From Alloalcanivorax mobilis (GTDB lineage Bacteria > Pseudomonadota > Gammaproteobacteria > Pseudomonadales > Alcanivoracaceae): 64,000 bases of DNA. The DNA lies in contig NZ_NMQZ01000007.1 in the NCBI RefSeq assembly GCF_002864685.1, forward strand, positions 116,560 to 180,559. Reading direction: 5' to 3'. Under the pieces are notes generated by a model. That model ran no database searches. It saw nothing but the letters and a program-made list of their open reading frames with translations, and was not told the origin of the DNA. Below are positions 37,792 to 45,443 of the stretch, piece after piece; the first letter of the stretch is position 1, and every line of letters starts with the position of its first letter. The position numbers were made by a program, and so were the translations under genes.

Positions 37792-38359
37792 CGCCCGCCG
37801 CCCCGGCCAGCGGGGCGCCTCGCTGTGGATATTCCTGCCGCTGATCGCCTTCGTGGCGCTGGCGATCCTGCTCGCCAGCGGTCTGGGCCGCGATCCAGAG
37901 CTGTTGCCATCGGCCCTGGCCGGTAAACCGGTGCCCGACTTTTCGCTGCCTTCGCTGGTCAGTGAACGTACTTTGAGCAATCAAGACCTCACCGGCCGCT
38001 GGCAACTGCTGAACGTATGGGCGACCTGGTGCCCCACCTGCCACATCGAACATCCGTATCTGCTGGAACTGGCGGCGCGGGGCGTGCCGATTGTCGGCCT
38101 GAACTATAAAGACGAAGACCCCGCGGCCCGGGACTACCTGGCGGAGCTGGGCAACCCGTTCACTGAAGTGATCGTCGACAAGGACGGCCAACTGGGTCTG
38201 GATCTGGGTGTTTACGGCGCCCCCGAAACCTTTCTGATCAATCCCCAGGGCGAAATCGTGCTGCGTCAGGTGGGCGATATGAACGAGCGCGTCTGGCAGG
38301 AGAAATTCGCCCCGGTGCTGGAAAAGGCCGGCCAGCAGAATGCGGAGACGGTGCCATGA
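37781..38359 (+). CDS. ccmG: Thiol:disulfide interchange protein CcmG/DsbE
   Basis: A 192-residue membrane-anchored thioredoxin-like protein that keeps apocytochrome CXXCH cysteines reduced. One N-terminal anchor (about 16-36) leads to a periplasmic domain with active site NVWATWCPTCHIEHP and the CcmG-specific GVYGAPETFLIN. It overlaps the ccmF end by 11 nt. Confidence 0.95.
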   Translation: MRCNARRPGQRGASLWIFLPLIAFVALAILLASGLGRDPELLPSALAGKPVPDFSLPSLVSERTLSNQDLTGRWQLLNVWATWCPTCHIEHPYLLELAARGVPIVGLNYKDEDPAARDYLAELGNPFTEVIVDKDGQLGLDLGVYGAPETFLINPQGEIVLRQVGDMNERVWQEKFAPVLEKAGQQNAETVP

Positions 38360-38769
38360 AACGTTGTTTCGCCGTATTGCTGCTGCTGGCGTTCGCCTTG
38401 CCGGCGCTGGCCGCCATCGATGTCTATCCGTTTGACAGCGATGCCCAGCAGGACCGCTTCCACCGGCTTACCGAAGAGCTGCGCTGCCCGAAATGCCAGA
38501 ACCAGAGCATCGCCGATTCCGACGCCGGCATCGCCCGCGACATGCGTGAGCGCGTGGCGCGAATGCTCCGCGATGGGCGCAGCGATGAAGAAATCGTGCA
38601 GTATTTCGTGGATCGGTACGGCGATTTTGTCAGTTACCGGCCGCCGCTCAACGCGCGGACCGTGGTGCTCTGGCTGGGGCCGGGGCTGCTGCTGCTCGGC
38701 GGTGGCCTGGCGATCGTGGTGCTGATGGTGCGCGCCAGCCGGCGCGCGGATCGGGAGGAGGAGCGATGA
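38356..38769 (+). CDS. ccmH: Cytochrome c maturation protein CcmH (CcmL type)
   Basis: A 137-residue protein with a signal peptide (VLLLLAFALPALA), the redox motif ELRCPKCQNQSIADSD, and one C-terminal membrane anchor (about 103-125). It receives or passes electrons in apocytochrome thioreduction with CcmG. It overlaps both neighbours by 4 nt. Confidence 0.95.
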   Translation: MKRCFAVLLLLAFALPALAAIDVYPFDSDAQQDRFHRLTEELRCPKCQNQSIADSDAGIARDMRERVARMLRDGRSDEEIVQYFVDRYGDFVSYRPPLNARTVVLWLGPGLLLLGGGLAIVVLMVRASRRADREEER

Positions 38770-39800
38770 ACCTGTTTATCGGCCTGGGGCTGGTGCTGCT
38801 GGTCGCCGTGGCGGTCTGTTTTCTGCTCTGGCGGCAAGAAAGCCGCGCCGCTGATCCGGACAGCGTTTCCTGGAGTGGCCTGGCGTTGCCAGTGTTGGTG
38901 GTGGCACTGGCGGCGCTCGGTTACCTGACCCTGGGTTATCACCCACAGACCCGTGATTGGATCGCCGATCAGCATCGCTACGCGGACGTGGCGGATCGGG
39001 TGATTCGCGGCGAAGCGCCCGGCGAACAGGACCAGAACATCGCCGCCGGTCCGCTGGCCCGGGTGCTGCAGGCGCGGCTGGTGCGCGATCATCAGAGCGC
39101 GCCCGGCTGGTATACCCTGGGGCTGCTCTACGATCAGCTCGGCGCGCCGGCGCAGGTGCAGGAGGCCGCGGGCCGCGCCGTGCGGCTGGCGCCGGACAAT
39201 CCCTCGGCGCGCCTGCTGCTGGCGCGCGGCATGATCGAGCAGGCCCAGGGGCGGCTGACCGACCCCGCCCAGGCGCAGATCCAGACGGTGCTCGACGCCA
39301 ACCCCGACCACGATGGTGCCTGGATGCTGCAGGCGATGGCCGCCGGCGAAGCGCATCGCTATCAATTGGCCGCCGATTCCTGGCGGGCTCTGCTGGCCCG
39401 CCACGGTGAAGGTGAAGCCGGCGACCTGATCCGTCAGGGGCTGGCGCGTGCCGAGCAGCAGATGGCCAGCTCCCGGCGCTTCGACGATCTGCGCGTGCGC
39501 GTCAGCGCCACCGACGTGCCCGCGGGTGGCACGCTGTTCGTGTTTCTGCAACGCGAAGGCGGCGGTGGCCAACCACTGGCCGCGCGCCGGATGCTGGTGG
39601 AGACGTTCCCCACCACCGTGGCGCTGCGTCCCCAGGATTGGCTGCAACCCTATCCGGACGACCCGGACACGGTGCGGGCCGCCGCCCGCTATACCCCGGC
39701 GCCCGGCTCCAGCGTGGCCGAGGCGGGGCTGCGCAGTGACGCGGTGCCAATCAACCCGGACGGCTCTCCCGCCGCCTCGGTGACCATTGAAAACCGCTAA
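38766..39800 (+). CDS. ccmI: Cytochrome c maturation chaperone CcmI
   Basis: A 344-residue protein with two N-terminal membrane helices (about 3-22 and 37-57) bracketing a short cytoplasmic loop, then a periplasmic TPR domain (PGWYTLGLLYDQLGAPAQVQ, AVRLAPDNPSARLLLARGM) and a C-terminal beta domain. CcmI delivers apocytochrome C termini to the CcmFH lyase. It is the last gene of this ccm cluster. Confidence 0.92.
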   Translation: MNLFIGLGLVLLVAVAVCFLLWRQESRAADPDSVSWSGLALPVLVVALAALGYLTLGYHPQTRDWIADQHRYADVADRVIRGEAPGEQDQNIAAGPLARVLQARLVRDHQSAPGWYTLGLLYDQLGAPAQVQEAAGRAVRLAPDNPSARLLLARGMIEQAQGRLTDPAQAQIQTVLDANPDHDGAWMLQAMAAGEAHRYQLAADSWRALLARHGEGEAGDLIRQGLARAEQQMASSRRFDDLRVRVSATDVPAGGTLFVFLQREGGGGQPLAARRMLVETFPTTVALRPQDWLQPYPDDPDTVRAAARYTPAPGSSVAEAGLRSDAVPINPDGSPAASVTIENR

Positions 39801-39855
39801 CCGACTGGGCGCCGCCCGCCAAGGCCCACTTGTACCGGGCCCACCCGCACGGTAA

Positions 39856-40578
<723 letters not shown>

Positions 40579-40614
40579 CCGCCTTCGAACACGGGCATCA
40601 GGATTCAGGTATGC

Positions 40615-40632
40615 AAAGCGCGGTAGCGCTTT
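40615..40632 (+). terminator. Short hairpin after adk
   Basis: AAAGCGC, loop GGTA, GCGCTTT, followed by CGCC. It is a weak terminator-like hairpin in the adk-hemH gap. A second 8-bp hairpin (CCCTATGC, CAT, GCATAGGG) lies near 40674-40692. Confidence 0.45.
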
Positions 40633-40763
40633 CGCCTGTCTCCTGAACCGCCGTCCGCGACCCGTTGTTTTGCCCTATGCCATGCATAGGGTGCTCACCG
40701 CCTCCCTCTCCCTTATTATTCATCGCCGACCGGTTTATCTCCCGCTCCGAGACGAGGCTAGCC

Positions 40764-41723
40764 ATGTCTGACCAAAAAACCGCCGTTATTCTGGTGAATC
40801 TGGGCACCCCGGATGCGCCGACCACCTCGGCGGTACGGCGTTACCTGAAACAGTTTCTCGCCGACCCCCGGGTCGTGGAGACGCCCCGTCTGATCTGGTA
40901 CTTCGTGCTGCGCCTGGTGATCCTGCCGTTGCGCCCACGCCGGGTCGCGAAGCTTTACGCCAGCATTTGGGAGAAGGATTCGCCCATTCGCCTGATCTCC
41001 GAGAGCCAGGCCGTTGGCGTTGGTGAGCGCTTGGGCGTGACCGTGCGCTACGCCATGAGTTACGGCCATCCGGGTTTCGAGACGGTGCTTGACGAACTGG
41101 TCGCCGACGGCCATGAGCGGCTGGTGATTCTGCCGCTTTACCCTCAGTACTCCGGCTCCACCACCGGCTCGGTGGCGGACGCTCTGGCCCGCTGGATGAC
41201 CGGCCGCCGGGAAGTGCCCTCGGTCAGCCTGATCAAGGACTACTGGCAACACCCGGCCTGGCAGCAGGCGGTTGCCGGCAGCATTCGTGACTATCGTGAG
41301 CGGCACGGTGATGCGGAAAAGCTGCTGTTTTCCTTCCACGGTATCCCGGTGTCCTATGAGAATCGCGGTGACCGCTACGGCGAGCGTTGCCGGCTCAGCG
41401 CCGACGCCGTTATCGACGCTCTCGAGTTGCCCGCGCATGAGTGGGCGATGACGTTTCAATCGCGCTTCGGGCCTCAGGAATGGTTGAACCCGTACACCGA
41501 TAAGACCTTGCAGCAATGGGCGGCCGACGGTGTGCGTTCGGTGCAGGTGGTTTGCCCGGGCTTTTCCGCCGACTGCCTGGAAACGCTGGAAGAGATCAAC
41601 AGCGAAAACCGGGAGCTGTTTCTTGCCGCCGGCGGCGAGCGTTTTGAATACATTCCGGCCCTCAACGATCAGCCGGTCCATCTCGACGCCCTCGCCGAGA
41701 TCCTGCGCCCCCACCTTCTCTGA
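40764..41723 (+). CDS. hemH: Ferrochelatase
   Basis: Inserts ferrous iron into protoporphyrin IX, the final step of protoheme synthesis. It has 319 residues. The conserved His is in LLFSFHGIPVSYENRGDRY and the Glu in FQSRFGPQEWLNPYTD. ATG 40764 gives SDQKTAVILVNLGTPDAP, the normal N terminus. Its heme product feeds the cytochrome maturation genes in this window. Confidence 0.96.
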   Translation: MSDQKTAVILVNLGTPDAPTTSAVRRYLKQFLADPRVVETPRLIWYFVLRLVILPLRPRRVAKLYASIWEKDSPIRLISESQAVGVGERLGVTVRYAMSYGHPGFETVLDELVADGHERLVILPLYPQYSGSTTGSVADALARWMTGRREVPSVSLIKDYWQHPAWQQAVAGSIRDYRERHGDAEKLLFSFHGIPVSYENRGDRYGERCRLSADAVIDALELPAHEWAMTFQSRFGPQEWLNPYTDKTLQQWAADGVRSVQVVCPGFSADCLETLEEINSENRELFLAAGGERFEYIPALNDQPVHLDALAEILRPHLL

Positions 41724-42183
41724 CAGGCTTCCCCCTGAGGATGCCTCTATCGGCAACAGCGGGTCGCCGTCGTTGCCGCCCCCTTTGAAAGCGCGCGCGG
41801 TCCGCGGAACCTTCGCAAGGTTCGGGCGACGATAATCGAAAGCTTTCTCCTCATGGCTGCCCGGTCGTCACTGCTCCGCGGACCGGCTCCAGATGCCCTG
41901 ATGCTTCTATAACAGGCCCAAACCGGTTCGCGTTGAGTCACCGAACGGGTTTGCAAGGCAGGCTGGTTTGCTTCGGATGTGACAGAAAAAGTACCACGGT
42001 GATACCGCCGTGGGCGTCTGGTCGGCGCCTCGGGCTGTTACTGTTTGGCGGAAAAAAGCTGAGAGGTTTTATTTTTTTACTGAAAAGAACAATCTCCTGG
42101 TTAAATAATGTACCAAGTGATTTTTTTTTATGCTACTTTCCGACTGTCGCAGAAAAATGACGTCATAGATCAGGAGATCAATC
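41724..42183. other. Intergenic region hemH / H1-like gene
   Basis: 460 bp. It contains a perfect hairpin GAACCTT, CGC, AAGGTTC (41807-41823) and becomes strongly A/T-rich from about 42060, the probable promoter zone of the next gene. No protein or known RNA could be recognised. The ribosome site AGGAG is 7 nt before the next ATG. Confidence 0.45.
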
Positions 42184-43032
42184 ATGGCTCGAGCAAAGAA
42201 AGCCGCTGCGAAAAAGAAAACGGCAGCGAGAAAGAAAACCACCGTTAAGGCACCGGCTCTCCCGAAATCGGTTACCAACGCTGAAAGCAAGTTCAAGCTT
42301 CAGGAGAAAGCGGTAACCCAGGCGGAGAAAAAAGTAGACCAGGCGCAGGTCAAACTGGACCGCCACAAGAAGAAGACCGACGCGGAAACCGCCAAGCTTG
42401 GTAAGCTGCGCACCGAGCTCAGCGCGAAACGCGACAAGGCGAAAGGCGGGGGCACCGCCGCCGCCAAACGCGCCGTGGATGGTGCCAAGGGTCGCATGAA
42501 CACCCAGCGGCTTAAACTTCAGGATACTCGCGGCGAAGGCAAACTGGTCCGCGCTGAAATCCAGGCGGCCAAGAAAGTGGTTGCCCGTGAGAAGAAAAAG
42601 CTGCGTACCGCTCAGCGTAACCTGACCACCAAGATGCGCGAGTACGAACGCAAGCTGGCGAAAAAAGCCAAGGCCGAACAAAAAAAGGCCGAGCAAAAAG
42701 CCAAGCGCTTAGCCAGTAAGGCGAAAAAAGCCGCCACGGCGAAGACCGCCAGCAACAAAAAAGCGGCTAAGAAAAAGGCCGCCCGCACAACCACCGCTCG
42801 TAAAGCCGGTGCCAAGAAGGCCACCAAGGCGAAGAGCACCCCGCGCAAAGCCGCCGCCCGAAAGGCAACGGCCAAGAAAAGCGCGGCCAAGAGCAAAAGC
42901 GGCGCGGCCCGTTCCAGCGTAAAAAAAGCGCCGGCGCGCAAGGCCGCCACTCGAAAGGCGCCGCGTAAGAGCAGTGCCGCCAAGCGTGCGCCCGCCAAAG
43001 CCCCGGCCAGCAGCGAGAGCACCAGCAACTGA
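42184..43032 (+). CDS. Histone H1-like lysine/alanine-rich protein (AlgP-like)
   Basis: A 282-residue very basic protein. A short Lys/Ala N terminus (ARAKKAAAKKKTAARKK) leads into a predicted coiled coil (about 35-170, with KLQEKAVTQAEKKVDQAQVK and IQAAKKVVAREKKKLRTA), then a tail of KAA/KPA-type repeats (about 175-275) like eukaryotic H1 and Pseudomonas AlgP. It is likely a nucleoid-associated DNA-binding protein. It is a single gene, with a strong terminator after it. The repetitive tail commonly varies in length between strains. Confidence 0.85.
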   Translation: MARAKKAAAKKKTAARKKTTVKAPALPKSVTNAESKFKLQEKAVTQAEKKVDQAQVKLDRHKKKTDAETAKLGKLRTELSAKRDKAKGGGTAAAKRAVDGAKGRMNTQRLKLQDTRGEGKLVRAEIQAAKKVVAREKKKLRTAQRNLTTKMREYERKLAKKAKAEQKKAEQKAKRLASKAKKAATAKTASNKKAAKKKAARTTTARKAGAKKATKAKSTPRKAAARKATAKKSAAKSKSGAARSSVKKAPARKAATRKAPRKSSAAKRAPAKAPASSESTSN

Positions 43033-43054
43033 CGGTGTGAACGCAGCAGCCTGT

Positions 43055-43083
43055 GAAAACGCCCCCGACTCGGGGGCGTTTTC
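43055..43083. terminator. Terminator of the H1-like gene
   Basis: A perfect 14-bp inverted repeat, GAAAACGCCCCCGA, C, then its complement, ending in GTTTTC. The A/T ends allow it to work in both directions. Confidence 0.9.
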
Positions 43084-43136
43084 GTATTCGGCCGCGCAGC
43101 CCGGTCAGGCCGAATCTCCGGCCAATAAAAGATGTT

Positions 43137-43155
43137 GATAACAATTCGCATTAGG
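43137..43155 (+). promoter_or_regulatory. Fur-box-like site before bfd
   Basis: GATAACAATTCGCATTAGG matches 12 of 19 positions of the Fur consensus GATAATGATAATCATTATC. It lies 40 nt upstream of the bfd start. Bfd genes are often iron-repressed. Confidence 0.45.
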
Positions 43156-43194
43156 GTTACGCTCTTTTCCAGAGACTGAGGAGTAGGCGTAGCC

Positions 43195-43425
43195 ATGTAC
43201 GTTTGTCTTTGCAACGGCATCACTGATAGTCACATACGGGAAGCAGCCGAGAACGGTTGCGAGAGCCTGCGTGATCTTCGTCGGGAACTTGGGGTTGGCA
43301 GTCAGTGTGCCAAATGTGCCCGGCATGCCCGCCAGGTATTGCGTGAGACCCGTAGCGCAATGCCAGCGACCTCTTTCTCTTCCTCTCTTGGCGAAGCGGT
43401 TCAGTACTGGCCTCAGACGGCCTAG
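43195..43425 (+). CDS. bfd: Bacterioferritin-associated ferredoxin
   Basis: A 76-residue [2Fe-2S] protein that reduces bacterioferritin to release stored iron. Cluster ligands Cys4, Cys6, Cys38 and Cys41 (YVCLCNGITD; GSQCAKCARHA) are all present in the C-x-C...C-x2-C pattern. The ribosome site GAGGAG is upstream. Bfr is 273 bp downstream. A long hairpin after bfd (43445-43493) suggests separate transcription. Confidence 0.95.
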   Translation: MYVCLCNGITDSHIREAAENGCESLRDLRRELGVGSQCAKCARHARQVLRETRSAMPATSFSSSLGEAVQYWPQTA

Positions 43426-43444
43426 AAACCGCTTCTCCCTCTTG

Positions 43445-43493
43445 ATCGCGGCTGAGTCCCGGTGCCCCATGGCACCCTGGAACCAGCCGCGAT
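43445..43493 (+). terminator. Long hairpin after bfd
   Basis: The outer stem ATCGCGGCTG pairs with CAGCCGCGAT, and the inner stem GGTGCC pairs with GGCACC, with mismatches between. A short T run (TTT) follows. It probably terminates bfd transcripts. Confidence 0.6.
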
Positions 43494-43576
43494 TTCGTAT
43501 GTGATCCCCAATATCCTTTTTTACCTGGCCAGGGGTTGGCTCCCTGTGTCCGTGACCGCGCCCCCGTGATCTCGTA

Positions 43577-43595
43577 AAGAGTGATTATCATTTAT
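43577..43595 (+). promoter_or_regulatory. Fur-box-like site before bfr
   Basis: The 19-mer ending GATTATCATTTAT matches about 12 of 19 positions of the Fur consensus. It lies about 104 nt before the bfr start, within an A/T-rich promoter-like region. Confidence 0.4.
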
Positions 43596-43698
43596 ATAAC
43601 TGCTTGTATTTACTGAATTTTTTTCTTGTTATCCCTTGTCGGAGCAGGGTGATTCCTGAACAATGGGCGCCATCACACCCCGGCACGGAGACTCCCCC

Positions 43699-44178
43699 AT
43701 GAAAGGCGACAAGAAAGTCATCGAATACCTGAACCGGGTATTGGGCAACGAACTGGTAGCGATCAATCAGTATTTTCTGCACGCCAAGATGTATAAGGAT
43801 TGGGGGCTCCACGCGCTGTACGAAAAGGAATACCACGAGTCCATCGACGAAATGAAGCATGCCGACATGCTGATCGAACGGATCCTGTTCCTCGAAGGCC
43901 TCCCCAACCTGCAGGACCTGGGCAAACTGATGGTGGGCGAGAACACCAAAGAGATGCTCGGCTGCGACCTCAAACTGGAACTGGCGGCGGTCCCCGATCT
44001 CCGTGAAGCCATGGCGCACTGCGAATCGGTTCAGGATTACGTCAGCCGCGACCTGTTCCGGCGCATCCTGGAATCCGAGGAAGAGCACATCGATTGGCTG
44101 GAGACCCAGCTCGACCTGATCGACAAAGTGGGCCTGGAAAACTACCTTCAGAAACAAATGCAGACCGAAGAGGACTGA
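43699..44178 (+). CDS. bfr: Bacterioferritin
   Basis: A 159-residue heme-containing iron storage subunit forming a 24-mer. All ferroxidase ligands are present: Glu18, Glu51, His54, Glu94, Glu127 and His130. Met52, the heme axial ligand, is also present, so this is the catalytic heme-binding type. ATG 43699 has GGAG upstream. An in-frame ATG 36 nt earlier lacks one. Confidence 0.96.
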   Translation: MKGDKKVIEYLNRVLGNELVAINQYFLHAKMYKDWGLHALYEKEYHESIDEMKHADMLIERILFLEGLPNLQDLGKLMVGENTKEMLGCDLKLELAAVPDLREAMAHCESVQDYVSRDLFRRILESEEEHIDWLETQLDLIDKVGLENYLQKQMQTEED

Positions 44179-44271
44179 TCGCGCAATAATTCACCACCCT
44201 CGGCTTGACTCGCCGAGGCCCATTGGGAATAATGCGCAGCCTCTCGCGGCCACCCGCGAAAGACGATTTCC

Positions 44272-44348
44272 GCACCGGTAGCTCAGTTGGATAGAGTATC
44301 TGGCTACGAACCAGAGGGTCGCAGGTTCGAATCCTGCCCGGTGCACCA
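44272..44348 (+). tRNA. tRNA-Arg (anticodon ACG)
   Basis: A full 77-nt cloverleaf. Acceptor GCACCGG pairs with CCGGTGC. The D arm is GCTC/GAGT, the anticodon stem TCTGG/CCAGA encloses loop CTACGAA with anticodon ACG, and the T arm is GCAGG, TTCGAAT, CCTGC. CCA is encoded (44346-44348). Anticodon A34 is read as inosine after TadA action and decodes CGU/CGC/CGA. Confidence 0.97.
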
Positions 44349-44404
44349 CACAAACAAAAACGGCTCCCATAGGGGGCCGTTTTTGTTTGTGTGGTGCACC
44401 GGGG
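44337..44404. repeat. Inverted repeat joining the tRNA 3' end to the downstream array
   Basis: 28 bases covering the tRNA acceptor 3' strand, CCA and its flank (44337-44364) are repeated in inverted form at 44377-44404, separated by 12 nt. The 15-bp inner part acts as a terminator-type hairpin (ACAAACAAAAACGGC with GCCGTTTTTGTTTGT). Confidence 0.93.
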
Positions 44405-44945
44405 AGTTGTTCAGCAGAACCTCCGTTCGACAAGCCGGCCGCAGGCCGGCGCAGGGCGTCGCCGCAGGCGACGGGGCGCAGCCCCGAGCGGCAAAGCCGC
44501 GAGTCAATCCTGCCCCTTTAGCGATCTTCCAGAGCGGCTCCCCCTGACACCGAGCCGTTTTTGTTTGTGTGGTGCACCGGGGAGTTGTTCAGCAGACCCC
44601 CCGTTCGACAAGCCGGCCGCAGGCCGGCGCAGGGCGTCGCCGCAGGCGACGGGGCGCAGCCCCGAGCGGCGAAGCCGCGAGTCAATCCTGCCCCTTTAGC
44701 GATCTTCCAGAGCGGCTCCCCCTGACACCGGGCCGTTTTTGTTTGTGTGGTGCACCGGGGAGTTGTTCAGCAGACCCCCCGTTCGACAAGCCGGCCGCAG
44801 GCCGGCGCAGGGCGTCGCCGCAGGCGACGGGGCGCAGCCCCGAGCGGCAAAGCCGCGAGTCAATCCTGCCCCTTTAGCGATCTTCCAGAGCGGCTCCCCC
44901 TGACACCGAGCCGTTTTTGTTTGTGTGGTGCACCGGGGAGTTGCT
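44393..44945. repeat. Three tandem 178-bp repeats beside tRNA-Arg
   Basis: GGTGCACCGGGGAGTTG begins at 44393, 44571, 44749 and again, partially, at 44927, each exactly 178 bp apart. Copies differ at only a handful of bases. Each unit starts with the reverse complement of the tRNA 3' end. It then contains four successive small hairpins (GCCGGCC, GTCGCC, GGGGC and GCGGC arms with CGCA/AAA-type loops), and ends with the inverted tRNA-flank terminator sequence GCCGTTTTTGTTTGT. Open frames through it are repeat artefacts. Confidence 0.95.
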
Positions 44946-44973
44946 CGCCGGAACTTCCCTCGTTTGGCTGGGC

Positions 44974-45148
44974 GCCGGACGCCGGACGCCGGACGCCGGA
45001 CGCCGGACGCCGGACGCCGGCCGCCGGACGCCGGACGCCGGACGCCGGCCGCCGGACGCCGGACGCCGGACGCCGGCCGCCGGACGCCGGACGCCGGACG
45101 CCGGCCGCCGGACGCCGGACGCCAGACGCCAGACGCCAGACGCCAGAC
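44974..45148. repeat. Microsatellite: 25 tandem heptamers GCCGGAC/GCCGGCC/GCCAGAC
   Basis: Exactly 25 contiguous 7-bp units (175 bp). GCCGGAC dominates, GCCGGCC is interspersed at regular intervals in the middle, and GCCAGAC fills the last positions. Because 7 is not a multiple of 3 and no unit contains a stop, all forward frames are open and read AGRRTPD-type repeats. It is an expanded arm of the GACGCCG element family. Confidence 0.97.
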
Positions 45149-45234
45149 GCTAAGATCAAAACCCGGAACGGAAAGCATTGCGGCTACGCAAGCGTCGCCC
45201 GCACTGCCGCGAAGCTTCGCCGCCTCAATGTTAA

Positions 45235-45285
45235 GCGTCCGGCGTCTGGCGTCCGGCGTCCGGCGTCCAGCGTCCAGCATCCGGC
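45235..45285. repeat. Inverted heptamer arm facing the 25-unit array
   Basis: About seven 7-bp units of the complementary type (CGGCGTC, TGGCGTC, CAGCGTC). Together with 44974-45148 it forms the usual arm-spacer-arm structure, with an 86-nt spacer and very unequal arms. Confidence 0.9.
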
Positions 45286-45443
45286 ACCCCACCATTCGGC
45301 TGAGCCATGTAATACCTTTGTGTAACCGGAACCGGGTCTCTGGTGGCGTGGAGGGCGCTTCTCTATGCTGGCGGCATGAGTTGCGTGGCGTATTGGTGCG
45401 CGGCGGCACGGTGGATTTCTGGCCCGGGAGGTACAGGCGCTTG

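Noticed and set aside
44272..45285. tRNA-borne genomic island with attachment sites
   Set aside because: No integrase or cargo genes; the tRNA-end copies are inverted, only about 28 bp apart from each other and in tandem.
44925..45443. N-terminal extension of the DUF5924/DUF2914-type protein through the repeats
   Set aside because: The frame is open only because heptamers lack stops in every frame. The residues are AGRRTPD-type repeats, and ATG 45444 has the family-like N terminus and a ribosome site.
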